Source: Streptomyces sp. A 4/2 (GTDB lineage Bacteria > Actinomycetota > Actinomycetes > Streptomycetales > Streptomycetaceae). Taken from it: 64,000 nucleotides of DNA. Location of the stretch: NCBI RefSeq assembly GCF_940670765.1, contig NZ_CALNVW010000007.1, positions 1-64,000 of the forward strand. The letters are read 5' to 3'. Below are positions 46,164 through 54,924 of this stretch, piece by piece. The notes beneath the pieces are model-generated. The model was given only the letters and a program-made list of their open reading frames with translations. It did no database searches and was not told the origin of the DNA. Position 1 is the first letter of the stretch, and each line of letters starts with the position of its first letter. Position numbers and translations under genes: made by a program.

Positions 46164-47501
46164 TCAGGTGAGGGTGAGGGTCAGCACGCCCGAGTAGGAA
46201 CCGGGGGCGGTGAAGGGCGGGACGTCCAGGGACAGGCCCGCGTCTGCGGTGAACTGGCCGCCGGTGAGCGCCCCGTCGGGGGTGGAGGCCAGCGTCGCGC
46301 CGGTGCTGCCGACGGTTCCGGCGGATCCGGCCGCGCAGGTGCTCGGGCTGCCCGCCTTGGTGGTGCAGGCGGGGGTCCAGCCGAGCTTGTCGGCGCTGAT
46401 CTTCGCGCCACCCGGTCCGGTGAAGTCGGTGACCTTGCCGGTCAGTGACCAGCCCGCGGGGCCACCGCGGAAGTCCCTGACCGTCACCGACCGCAGGGCG
46501 CCGGTGGAGGCACCGCCCTGGCCGAAGTCGACGGGCGACATACCGACGGTGTCACCGGCCTGGCTCATCGACAGCGTGCCCGCCGTGACCGAGGTGGTGA
46601 GTTTCTGGCTGTCGGGCGGGGTCGGGGTGTCGTCGAGGACGGTGTAGGTCGCCGGCCCGGCGCCCGTGTCCGCGCTCCAGCTCGCCCCTTCGTAGGCGAC
46701 GATGCCGGTGGTCGCCTTGTCCGTGACCGGCAGCGTGGCGGTGAAGCCGCCCTGCGCGTCCGCGGTGGCCGTCACCTGGTCGGCGGTCTGCGCCGAAGCC
46801 GTACGGCCCGCGACGGTGATGCTCGCGCCCGCGGTGAACTTCGTGCCGGTGACGGTGACCCCGGCGCCGGGCTTGCCCGATGCCGTACCGAGCTGGATGG
46901 CGCGCTCGTTCGTCTGGCCGCCACCGTCGGTCGCGTTGACCGTCTCGGAGACGGGGGCGGGCGGGGTGATCACGGTGCAGGGGGTGTCCAGCTCCATGAT
47001 GTAGCTGGTGTGGATGTTGTAGTCACCGGGCGAGAGCGTGATCGCGCCCGCCTTGGTGACGGTGAAACTTCCGGTCATGGAGAACGACGGGAAGACGCCC
47101 TTGCCCGGCACCGGATCGTTCTTCTTCGGCCCGGCCACCGTGATGTCACCGCTCTGGGCACCCCCGAGGGTGACCTTCCCGGTCGGCGTCATGATGTCGG
47201 CGGGCAGTGCGAGGTCGACCGGGTTGCTCGCGGCGGCCGTGACCACCGTGTAGGTCACGGCGACCGTGTCGCCCACCTTGGGAGTGGCGTTGTCGACGGT
47301 GATCTTCGCCGAGGTGGTGCCGTCGATCGGCGGGATTCCGGCGATCGCGGGCGGGATGCAGTGCGTGGGAAAGTCCACCACGGCGGCAGCGGCCGTGGAC
47401 AGGGCGTGCGCCGGAGCGGCGAGCACCCCTCCCCCGCCGGCTGCCAGCGCGATCGTGCCGAGTGCGGCGGCCCAAAACCGTCTTCGGGTACCTCGTGCCA
47501 T
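46164..47501 (-). CDS. Large exported Ig-like repeat protein
   Basis: This 445-residue protein has a signal peptide (RRRFWAAALGTIALAAGGGG, cleavage near AHALS). Beta-rich domains follow, including an Ig-like region with GKPGAGVTVTGTKFTAGASI. The C terminus (LSLDVPPFTAPGSYSGVLTL) resembles the end of WxL-type surface domains. GGAGG lies upstream of the ATG at 47501. It precedes the DUF916-type gene by 56 nt, and the two are probably one operon whose products act together on the cell surface. The ligand is unknown. Confidence 0.82.
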   Translation of the reverse strand: MARGTRRRFWAAALGTIALAAGGGGVLAAPAHALSTAAAAVVDFPTHCIPPAIAGIPPIDGTTSAKITVDNATPKVGDTVAVTYTVVTAAASNPVDLALPADIMTPTGKVTLGGAQSGDITVAGPKKNDPVPGKGVFPSFSMTGSFTVTKAGAITLSPGDYNIHTSYIMELDTPCTVITPPAPVSETVNATDGGGQTNERAIQLGTASGKPGAGVTVTGTKFTAGASITVAGRTASAQTADQVTATADAQGGFTATLPVTDKATTGIVAYEGASWSADTGAGPATYTVLDDTPTPPDSQKLTTSVTAGTLSMSQAGDTVGMSPVDFGQGGASTGALRSVTVRDFRGGPAGWSLTGKVTDFTGPGGAKISADKLGWTPACTTKAGSPSTCAAGSAGTVGSTGATLASTPDGALTGGQFTADAGLSLDVPPFTAPGSYSGVLTLTLT

Positions 47502-47711
47502 GGTTGCCCCCTCCTGAGGGATGTGGGCGCAGCGGCTCTTCTGCGCCGACAGGGGGCTATTGACGAGCGATGTCCGAAAGAAGTCAATGGACGGAAAATG
47601 CAGTGACTGATGGCCCATCAGTCACTGTCAAGATCGTGGTTCCGGTCACTGCCGGGATCACGCTCCCCGGAGGCCGTCCGGCACTCCGCGTTCGGGTGAC
47701 CGCGGACCTGA
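47502..47711. promoter_or_regulatory. Promoter region of the surface-protein operon
   Basis: This 210-bp gap must contain the promoter of the exported protein operon. A GATGGCCCATCAGTCACTG-like palindromic stretch (TGACTGATGG / CCATCAGTCA, around 47602-47626) forms a perfect 10-bp inverted repeat. It could be an operator or, read the other way, a terminator for the next gene upstream. Confidence 0.5.
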
Positions 47712-48083
47712 TCAGCCCGCGGTCACCGATGCCCGGAGGGTGCCGTCGGGACCCGCCAGCAGGACCGGGGTTCCCGGGCCGCCCAGGTCCCGTACGGCCG
47801 CGCGGTCCTCGTCGGACACCGCGGCGCCGTCACCGACCACGGCTGCCGCCTCCAGCGACCGCGCACCGCTGGCCACCGCCATCGCGACCGCCGTCCGCAG
47901 CGCGGAGAGCTTCAGCGAGTCCAGGTCGACGGTGCCCGCGACATAGGTACGCCCGGTCTCGTCCCGTACGGCAGCCCCCTCCGGCACTCCGTTACGGGCC
48001 CGCGCGCTGCGCGCCAGCGTGATGATCTTGCGGTCCTCGGCGTCGGGGACCGGGAGGCCGGGGGTCTGCGTGTCGTCGCTCAT
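47712..48083 (-). CDS. Cytidine-deaminase-like protein lacking zinc ligands
   Basis: This 123-residue protein has the length and general layout of a cytidine deaminase (KIITLARSARARNGVPEGAA, ALRTAVAMAVASGARSLEAA). The zinc-binding HAE/CAE and PCxxC motifs are missing: there is not one cysteine in the protein. It is therefore probably not a deaminase, although homologues are often annotated so in Streptomyces. It may be a structural or regulatory relative. Confidence 0.8.
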   Translation of the reverse strand: MSDDTQTPGLPVPDAEDRKIITLARSARARNGVPEGAAVRDETGRTYVAGTVDLDSLKLSALRTAVAMAVASGARSLEAAAVVGDGAAVSDEDRAAVRDLGGPGTPVLLAGPDGTLRASVTAG

Positions 48084-48110
48084 GGGCAGAGCATAAGGAG
48101 ATGGGCGCGG

Positions 48111-49010
48111 TCAGTTGGCGACCGGGTACATCGATCCCCTGCGGCCCTCGGGCGTGGCCAGCCACTGCAGTTTGGCCTCCGTCCCGGTGTCGGGCAGCGG
48201 GGTGTGCAGCACGATCGCCAGATCCGGCCGGGCCGGGACCCTCAGCTGGGTGGACTCGACGTGCAGCGTGCCGACCACCGGGTGTTCCAGCTCCTTGCGG
48301 ATCTGCCCGCCCGGCGCGATGTCACGGCGCGCCCACAGCTCGGCGAACTCGGGGCTCAGGTCGGCCGCTTCGGCGATGACCGCCCGGTACCCGTCGTCCT
48401 CGGGCCGCTCCGAGCAGGTGGCGCGGAACTGCGCGACCACCTGGTGCGCGATGGCCTCCCAGCCCTTGGTACGGGCCCGGTACACGGGGTCGGTGAAGAA
48501 CGCGATCAGACAGTTCTGCACGATGCCGGGGCGCATGGCCAGCGTCATCGCCGCCGCGTCGTTGTAGATGATCGTGTTCCAGTACTGGTCCATGATGTGC
48601 GCCGGGAAAGGCATCCAGGCATCGATCAGCCGCTTCAGCCCCTCGCACATGTCGATGTTGGCCGGATCGACCTCCTGCGGCGGCGGGTTCAGCCCGGCCA
48701 GCACGTAGAGATGGCGGCGCTCGACGCTGCTCAGCCTCAGCACCCGGCCCACCGAGTCCAGGACCTGCGGCGACACCGTGATGTCCCGGCCCTGCTCCAG
48801 CCACTGGTACCAGGAGACGCCCACACCCGCGAGGACGGCGACCTCCTCACGGCGCAGCCCCGGCGTACGGCGCCGGGCGCCGCCGTCCGGCAGTCCCGCC
48901 TCGGCCGGGGTGATCCTGGCCCGCCGGCTCATCAGGAATTCCCGCAGCTCGCTGAGGCGGTGCGCCCTGCTGCCGGCCCCGGCGGCCCCGGTCTCGATCG
49001 GGCTCGCCAT
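48111..49010 (-). CDS. XRE-type regulator with MmyB-like ligand domain
   Basis: This 299-residue regulator has a helix-turn-helix (RRRTPGLRREEVAVLAGVGV, SWYQWLEQGRDITVSPQVLD) and the MmyB-like ligand region (MDQYWNTIIYNDAAAMTL). It is a paralogue of the regulator at 23761-24648 and, like it, faces a divergent gene, here an MFS transporter 91 bp away. Control of that exporter is the likely role. Confidence 0.92.
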   Translation of the reverse strand: MASPIETGAAGAGSRAHRLSELREFLMSRRARITPAEAGLPDGGARRRTPGLRREEVAVLAGVGVSWYQWLEQGRDITVSPQVLDSVGRVLRLSSVERRHLYVLAGLNPPPQEVDPANIDMCEGLKRLIDAWMPFPAHIMDQYWNTIIYNDAAAMTLAMRPGIVQNCLIAFFTDPVYRARTKGWEAIAHQVVAQFRATCSERPEDDGYRAVIAEAADLSPEFAELWARRDIAPGGQIRKELEHPVVGTLHVESTQLRVPARPDLAIVLHTPLPDTGTEAKLQWLATPEGRRGSMYPVAN

Positions 49011-49101
49011 GCCCTGTCCCCCTGTCCGGCTGCCTGGTGGTGCGGCCACCAGCATAAGTTCCCGCTCCCCACGATTGTTCCCGGAGCCCGAAGCTCGGGA
49101 C

Positions 49102-50520
49102 ATGGCGATCGATACCTCAACCGCACCCGCTCCGACTTCCGCCCCACCCGCCGACGAACGGCTCTCCGGCCGGGCCAAGCTCGTCCTGCTCGTCCTGTGC
49201 GCGGCCCAGTTCATGGTGGCGCTCGACTTCTCCGTACTGAACGTGGCGCTCCCCGTACTCGGCAAGGACCTGGGCATGACCCGGGCCGGACTCCAGTGGG
49301 CCGTCACCGCGTTCGCGCTGCCCTCCGGCGGCTTTCTGCTGCTCTTCGGCCGGATAGCCGACCTGTTCGGCAGGCGCAAGCTGTTCCTCACCGGCCTCGC
49401 CGTCTTCGGCTCCGCCTCACTGATCGCGACGTTCGCCTGGAACCAGGAGATCTTCCTCACCGGGCGGGCCCTGCAGGGACTGGGCGCGGCCGTCATCGTC
49501 CCGACCGGGATGTCCCTGCTGACCACCACCTTCCCCGAGGGCCCGCAGCGCGACCGGGCGCTGGGTATCAGCGGCACGCTGCTCTCGCTCGGGTTCACCG
49601 TCGGCATGGTGCTCGGCGGAGTGATGACGGACACCCTGGGCTGGCGCTCGACCATGGGCCTGCTGGGCGGGGCAGCGGTGATCGTGCTCGCCCTGGCACC
49701 GGGACTGCTCACCGAGTCGCGCCACCCGGAACGGCCGCGCCTCGACGTCCCCGGGGCGGTGACCGTCACCGGCGGACTGCTCGCGATGATCTACGCCCTG
49801 TCGACGGCGGCCCAGCGCGGCTTCGGCCACCCGGACGTCCTGGTGTCGCTGGTCCTGGGCATCGCACTGCTGGCCGCCTTCGTGACCGTCGAGTCCCGCG
49901 CCGAGGCCCCGCTGGTGTCGCTGCCGATGCTGAAGCGCCGCACGGTGGCCTGGGGCAACCTGGGCGGGCTCGTCACCTTCTCGATGATGTCGACCGTGGT
50001 CTTCGTCCTGACCCTGTACTTCCAGGAGGTCCTGCACCTGTCCAGCTTCCGGACGGGACTGGTCTTCGGTGTCCAGGGCGTGGCGTCCGTCTTCGCCGGA
50101 ATGGCCGCCCCGAAGGTCATCGGCCGGTGGGGCGCCCGCCGGGTGCTGGTCGGCTCGCTGCTCGCCCAGGGGCTGCTCACCGCCACGATGCTCGGGCTCG
50201 GCGCCACCTCAGGAGTCTGGCTGGCCACGGTCGCCGTCTCGGTGGCCAGCACGGCCCACCTCGGCGCGATCGTCTCGTACGGACTGACCGTCACCTCGGG
50301 CGTCCCGGACGCCGAACAGGGCCTGGCCACCGGCCTGGTCACCACCACCCAGCAGGTCGGCATGACCGTCGGCATCCCGCTGCTGGGGGTGCTGGCCACC
50401 ACCCGCACCGACCTCTTCGGCGGCGTGCGGACCGTACTGGGTATCGGCGCGGCGATCCTGGTCGGGACCGCGGTGCTGGTGGCGGTGGGTCTCGGCCGTG
50501 GCCGCGACCGCACCGCGTAG
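49102..50520 (+). CDS. MFS drug exporter (14-helix DHA2 type)
   Basis: This 472-residue transporter has the first-helix motif LDFSVLNVALPVLGKDLG and the loop LFGRIADLFGRRKLFLTG, both typical of EmrB/QacA-type proton-drug antiporters. The helix 5 motif GRALQGLGAAVIVPTG and about 14 membrane spans fit the DHA2 family. It is divergent from an MmyB-type regulator that probably senses a substrate. Confidence 0.93.
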   Translation: MAIDTSTAPAPTSAPPADERLSGRAKLVLLVLCAAQFMVALDFSVLNVALPVLGKDLGMTRAGLQWAVTAFALPSGGFLLLFGRIADLFGRRKLFLTGLAVFGSASLIATFAWNQEIFLTGRALQGLGAAVIVPTGMSLLTTTFPEGPQRDRALGISGTLLSLGFTVGMVLGGVMTDTLGWRSTMGLLGGAAVIVLALAPGLLTESRHPERPRLDVPGAVTVTGGLLAMIYALSTAAQRGFGHPDVLVSLVLGIALLAAFVTVESRAEAPLVSLPMLKRRTVAWGNLGGLVTFSMMSTVVFVLTLYFQEVLHLSSFRTGLVFGVQGVASVFAGMAAPKVIGRWGARRVLVGSLLAQGLLTATMLGLGATSGVWLATVAVSVASTAHLGAIVSYGLTVTSGVPDAEQGLATGLVTTTQQVGMTVGIPLLGVLATTRTDLFGGVRTVLGIGAAILVGTAVLVAVGLGRGRDRTA

Positions 50521-50542
50521 GCGGCGTCCCGGCCGGGCGCGG

Positions 50543-50896
50543 TCAGGCCCGGTCGAGCCGCAGGCGCTCCGCCTTCGGCAGACCGGCCACCACCAGGTCG
50601 TACGAATCCTCGATGAGCTCACGGATCTGACGGTCGGGCAGCGGCCCGACCGTCACCGTGTTCCAGTGGCGCTTGTTGAGATGCCAGCCGGGGACGATCT
50701 CCTCGTACTCGGCGCGCAGCCGGACCGCCTCGTCCGGGTCGCACTTGAGGGAGATCTGCAGGGGCTCGCCGTCCAGCTGGCTGAGCCCGAAGACCTTCCC
50801 GCACACCTTGAACACCGAGGTCTCCGGACCGAACGGGAACTCCTCGGCCGACGCGTTGAATTCCAGGCAGAACGCCCTGAGTTCCTGCGGTGTCAT
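50543..50896 (-). CDS. MmcQ/YjbR family protein
   Basis: This 117-residue protein belongs to the YjbR/MmcQ double-wing fold (FPFGPETSVFKVCGKVFGLS, ISLKCDPDEAVRLRAEY, GWHLNKRHWNTV). Biochemical function is not established; DNA binding has been suggested for the fold. It overlaps the CNNM gene by 4 nt and is the last gene of a phoH-ybeY-CNNM-yjbR run. Confidence 0.93.
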   Translation of the reverse strand: MTPQELRAFCLEFNASAEEFPFGPETSVFKVCGKVFGLSQLDGEPLQISLKCDPDEAVRLRAEYEEIVPGWHLNKRHWNTVTVGPLPDRQIRELIEDSYDLVVAGLPKAERLRLDRA

Positions 50897-52182
50897 TCCG
50901 CTGTCTCCTCCGCTTCGACCGGCTCGGCCAGCACGGTCACGATCTTGTTCCGGCGGCCCGCCGGGGATTCCGCCGTGAGGCGCAGCCGCCGGCCGTCCGG
51001 AAGGTCCACGACCGCCGAGGCGCCCGCGATCGGGACCCGGCCCAGAGCCTTGGCGAGCAGACCGCCGACGGTCTCCACGTCCTCGTCGTCGAACTCGTCG
51101 AGTCCGTAGAGCTCCCCCAGGTCGTCGATGTCGAGCCTGGCGGTGACCCGGAAACGGCCCTCGCCCAACGACTCCACCTGCGGCAGTTCACGGTCGTACT
51201 CGTCGGTGATCTCGCCGACGATCTCTTCGAGGATGTCCTCGATGGTGACGATGCCGGCCGTGCCGCCGTACTCGTCGACGACCACAGCGACGTGGTTGCG
51301 GTCCTGCTGCATCTCGCGCAGCAGGTCCCCGGCGTTCTTGGTGTCCGGCACGAAGACCGCGGAACGCATCGCCGTGGGGACCGGATCGGTCTCCGTGTCA
51401 CGGCTGATGTGGGTCTTCCTGACCAGGTCCTTGAGGTACACGACGCCGACGATGTCGTCCTCGTTCTCCCCGGTCACCGGGATCCGCGAGAAACCGGAGC
51501 GCAGCGCCAGCGTGGTGGCCTGGCGGATCGTCTTGGAACGCTCGATGCAGACCAGGTCCGTGCGCGGGACCATCACCTCGCGTACGAGGGTGTCGCCCAG
51601 CTCGAAGACGGAGTGCACCATCCGGCGCTCCTCGTCCTCGATGAGCGACTCCTGCTCGGCGAGGTCGACCATGGCGCGCAGCTCCGCCTCGGACGCGAAC
51701 GGGCCCTTGCGGAAGCCCTTTCCGGGGGTCAGCGCGTTACCGATGAGGATCAGCAGCTGCGGGACGGGGCCCATCACCCGGGCCAGCGGCAGCAGGACGT
51801 ACGCCGCCGCGGTGGCCGTGTTGAGCGGGTGCTGGCGGCCGATGGTGCGCGGCGAGACCCCGACCGCGACATAGCTGACCAGGACCATCAGACCGATGGC
51901 CAGGGCCAGCGCCTGCCAGGTCTCGCTCAGCTCCCGCAGACAGACGTAGGTGACGAGGGAACCGGCCGCCATCTCGCAGGCGACCCGCACGAGCAGCGCC
52001 ACGTTCAGGTACCGGGTCGGGTCCTCGGCGATCTGTGCCAGCTTGTCACTGCCACGCCGCCCCGACCGTACGGCCTCGGCGGCCCGGAAGCTCGATGTGC
52101 GGGCGATGCCCGTCTCGGCGCAGGCCGCCAGCCAGGCGACGACGACCAACGCGACCGCGCCGACGATCAGTTGGACCGTCAT
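50893..52182 (-). CDS. CNNM/CorC-type transporter with CBS domains
   Basis: This 429-residue membrane protein has an N-terminal CNNM transmembrane domain (about 1-170; [12 protein letters not shown] region) and two CBS domains ([16 protein letters not shown], then [20 protein letters not shown]). A C-terminal CorC/HlyC domain follows ([20 protein letters not shown]). Members are linked to magnesium and cobalt efflux or membrane homeostasis. It overlaps ybeY by 4 nt. Confidence 0.95.
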   Translation of the reverse strand: MTVQLIVGAVALVVVAWLAACAETGIARTSSFRAAEAVRSGRRGSDKLAQIAEDPTRYLNVALLVRVACEMAAGSLVTYVCLRELSETWQALALAIGLMVLVSYVAVGVSPRTIGRQHPLNTATAAAYVLLPLARVMGPVPQLLILIGNALTPGKGFRKGPFASEAELRAMVDLAEQESLIEDEERRMVHSVFELGDTLVREVMVPRTDLVCIERSKTIRQATTLALRSGFSRIPVTGENEDDIVGVVYLKDLVRKTHISRDTETDPVPTAMRSAVFVPDTKNAGDLLREMQQDRNHVAVVVDEYGGTAGIVTIEDILEEIVGEITDEYDRELPQVESLGEGRFRVTARLDIDDLGELYGLDEFDDEDVETVGGLLAKALGRVPIAGASAVVDLPDGRRLRLTAESPAGRRNKIVTVLAEPVEAEETAE

Positions 52183-52676
52183 GAGACGGTCGGCGCCGGG
52201 GAGGGACCTGTCTGCCCCTTCTCCGCCCGCCAGCCGTCGACGATCGCCGCCTGGAGGCCGAACATCTCGGCCTTCTCGTCGGGCTCCTCGTGGTCGTACC
52301 CCAGCAGATGCAGCACTCCGTGGACGGTGAGGAGCTGGAGCTCCTCGTCCATGGAGTGCTGCGTCGGGGCGTCCTCGCCCTGCTGCTTGGCGACCTCGGG
52401 GCAGAGCACGATGTCACCGAGGAGGCCCTGCGGGGGCTCCTCGTCGTCCTTGGCCGGCGGACGGAGCTCGTCCATCGGGAAGGACATGACATCGGTGGGA
52501 CCCGGCAGGTCCATCCACTGGATGTGCAGCTGCTCCATGGCGTCGGTGTCCACGACGATCACCGAGAGCTCGGAGAGCGGGTGGATCCGCATCCTGGTGA
52601 GGGCATAGCGGGCGATGTCGAGGATCGCCTGCTCGTCGACCTCGGTTCCGGACTCGTTGTTGACGTCGATCGACAT
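52179..52676 (-). CDS. ybeY: Endoribonuclease YbeY
   Basis: This 165-residue metalloprotein has the three-His zinc motif [16 protein letters not shown] and the preceding [11 protein letters not shown]. YbeY acts in 16S rRNA 3' end maturation and ribosome quality control. It lies 12 nt downstream of phoH, the usual bacterial neighbour. Confidence 0.97.
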   Translation of the reverse strand: MSIDVNNESGTEVDEQAILDIARYALTRMRIHPLSELSVIVVDTDAMEQLHIQWMDLPGPTDVMSFPMDELRPPAKDDEEPPQGLLGDIVLCPEVAKQQGEDAPTQHSMDEELQLLTVHGVLHLLGYDHEEPDEKAEMFGLQAAIVDGWRAEKGQTGPSPAPTVS

Positions 52677-52688
52677 GGTGCTTGTGTG

Positions 52689-54785
52689 CTACTTCCCGTG
52701 AGGTGCGCTCTGGCCGTCGTACTTCTCGTATGCGTCGACGATACGGCCGACGAGCTTGTGCCGGACGACATCCTCGGAGGTGAGCCGGGAGAAGTGCACG
52801 TCGTCGATGCCTTCCAGGATGTCCTGCACCTGCCGGAGCCCGCTCTTGGTACCGGACGGCAGGTCGACCTGGGTGACGTCACCGGTGACGACGATCTTCG
52901 AGTCGAAGCCGAGCCGGGTCAGGAACATCTTCATCTGCTCGGCGCTGGTGTTCTGCGCCTCGTCGAGGATGATGAACGCGTCGTTGAGGGTGTTGTGGGT
53001 CAGCAGGTAGTCCTGGGTGACGTACAGCGAGTCCTCGGCCGCGACCTGGATGCACACCGCCTCTTCGGTGCCCGCGGGTTCGATGCTGTCGATGAAGCGC
53101 ATCGGGCGGCCTCCGCCTCCTGCGGCGAGGTACTTCTCGCGCTTGCGGGCGAGCCTGAAGGGCTCGATACCGTCCGGAAGCCTGATGTCGACGACATGCG
53201 CGTCATAGCGGTGCGGGACATCACGCCCCTGCGCCCTGCCGGGTGTACGGCCTTCCGCAGCCCTGCGCCGGGTGTAGGCCACGCCGCCCAGCGACCGGAC
53301 CAGCGCGATGACGTCGTCACGCAGCGCGATCGATGTCGTCGTGTACTGGATGCGGCATGTCCGGTCGGCCTGGGTCACCGGTCCCCCGTCGGAGTCCAGC
53401 AGCCCCTGGAGCAGGGCCAGTCGGACGTCCGCAGCGTTGTGGAGATAGCCGTCCGGAACGAACTTCGCATGGGACTTGGTGCCGAGCAGATCGAGGGCGC
53501 GGAGAGCTCCCGTGACGGGATTCTCCAGCGTGATGACATCGCCGGGTGCGCTCACCCGGTTCAGGACGTGGTCGCACCGGTCCTTGTGCCGCGCCTTGAC
53601 GCCGGGCAGCGCCAGCTCCAGCGCGGAAGCGAGTTCCGGGTCGTTGGTGGAGAAGGAAGGCGTGGTGGCACCGGTCAGGCAGCCGTCGCCGAGCAGCAGC
53701 CCAAGGGCGTACGGGTCCATGGGGACCTCGCGGCGGGGATAACTGACGGGCGCCGTGAGCATCGGAAGTTCGTAGCGGCGGGCATGCGCGGCACGGAGGT
53801 TGCCGATCATGTCCTTGGTCTCCAGGACCCGCCACGGTTTGTCGCGACGCTTGTCCGAAGCCGTACGGACGGTCCACAGGTGCTCGCCGCAGCAGAGCGT
53901 CCAGGAGCCGTCCTGGGCGGTCACGCGGTAGATGTCCTTCTTGCCCTGCGGGTACACACCGAGGACCGGGGTCGGCTCGCCGTTGGAGCCGACGACGAGG
54001 TCGCCCACCTTCAGGTCACCGATCGGGCGCCAGCCGTCCGGCGTCAGGACGGTGGTGAATGTTGGTTGCGCTCTGCCACGCATGTATGCCAGCGGCGCCA
54101 CCTCGATCGTCCCCGCCGCCATCAGCCGCGGGATCGAGTCCGGGTCCAGCATGTCGTGCAGCGCGTCGTAGAGCGGGCGCAGATACGGGTCGATCTTGTC
54201 GAAGAGTGTGCCCGGAAGGAAGCCGAGACGCTCGCCCGCCTCGACGGCGGGCCTGGTCAGGATGATGCGGCTGACCTGCTTGGACTGGAGGGCCTGCACC
54301 GCCTTGGCCATCGCGAGGTAGGTCTTGCCGGTGCCTGCCGGGCCGATGCCGAACACGATGGTGTTCTTGTCGATCGCGTCGACATACCGCTTCTGGTTGA
54401 GCGTCTTGGGGCGGATCGTGCGGCCCCGGCTGGAGAGGATGTTCTGCGTGAGCACCTCGGCCGGTGTCTCGCCGCCCGGCTCTCCGTCGCCGTTCCCGTT
54501 GGCCCGGAGCATGGCGATCGAGCGTTCCACAGCGTCCTCCGTCATCGGCTGCCCGGTGCGGAGCACCAGCATCATCTCGTCGAACAGGCGCTGGATCAGG
54601 GCGACATCGGCCGCCGTTCCCGTGGCGCTGATCTCATTGCCCCGGACATGGATGTCGGCCGCCGGGAACGCCGTTTCGATCACGCGCAGCAGCGAGTCGC
54701 CCGATCCCAGGAGCATCACCATCGGGTGTGCTGCCGGAACACTGATGTGGGCACGCGCCTGCGGCTGTGTGGGTGTCTGAGTCAT
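52689..54785 (-). CDS. phoH: PhoH-like ATPase interrupted by an intein
   Basis: This 698-residue precursor consists of a PhoH protein of 338 residues and a 360-residue intein. PhoH parts are the N-terminal KH-like region, Walker A GPAGTGKTY (about residue 148) and LTRPAVEAGERLGFLPG. After the intein come Walker B AFIILDEAQNTS and the RadA-like C terminus. The intein sits between Arg238 and Thr599 in the conserved YMRGR-TLNDAF segment. Precise removal restores a normal PhoH. PhoH is thought to be an RNA-associated ATPase or helicase working with YbeY, whose gene follows 12 nt later. The ATG at 54785 follows GAGGG. Confidence 0.96.
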   Translation of the reverse strand: MTQTPTQPQARAHISVPAAHPMVMLLGSGDSLLRVIETAFPAADIHVRGNEISATGTAADVALIQRLFDEMMLVLRTGQPMTEDAVERSIAMLRANGNGDGEPGGETPAEVLTQNILSSRGRTIRPKTLNQKRYVDAIDKNTIVFGIGPAGTGKTYLAMAKAVQALQSKQVSRIILTRPAVEAGERLGFLPGTLFDKIDPYLRPLYDALHDMLDPDSIPRLMAAGTIEVAPLAYMRGRAQPTFTTVLTPDGWRPIGDLKVGDLVVGSNGEPTPVLGVYPQGKKDIYRVTAQDGSWTLCCGEHLWTVRTASDKRRDKPWRVLETKDMIGNLRAAHARRYELPMLTAPVSYPRREVPMDPYALGLLLGDGCLTGATTPSFSTNDPELASALELALPGVKARHKDRCDHVLNRVSAPGDVITLENPVTGALRALDLLGTKSHAKFVPDGYLHNAADVRLALLQGLLDSDGGPVTQADRTCRIQYTTTSIALRDDVIALVRSLGGVAYTRRRAAEGRTPGRAQGRDVPHRYDAHVVDIRLPDGIEPFRLARKREKYLAAGGGGRPMRFIDSIEPAGTEEAVCIQVAAEDSLYVTQDYLLTHNTLNDAFIILDEAQNTSAEQMKMFLTRLGFDSKIVVTGDVTQVDLPSGTKSGLRQVQDILEGIDDVHFSRLTSEDVVRHKLVGRIVDAYEKYDGQSAPHGK
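52992..54071 (-). other. Class 3 intein with LAGLIDADG endonuclease domain (within phoH)
   Basis: Translated residues 239-598 of the PhoH precursor form an intein. The first residue is Ala instead of Cys or Ser (AQPTFTTVLTPDGWRPIGDL). Block B has CGEHLW, block F has VCIQV and block G is YLLTHN followed by Thr. The Trp (intein 66), Cys (340) and Thr (358, before HN) make up the WCT triplet that defines class 3 inteins. In these, the block F Cys replaces the N-terminal nucleophile. Two LAGLIDADG-like motifs, ALGLLLGDG (about 122) and LLQGLLDSDG (about 220), indicate a homing endonuclease. It is probably active, since both motifs keep their acidic residues. Confidence 0.93.
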
Positions 54786-54924
54786 GGGCCGGCCCTCGGG
54801 CCTGCGCATACCTCCCGTTGCAGGGTTCTCGCTGCTCGACAACCTCTGGATCTCCAAGCCTACGACTCCGCACCGACAACACCGAGGGCTTTTACACCCG
54901 TGAGGGGTGCGGGACAGGCTGCGT

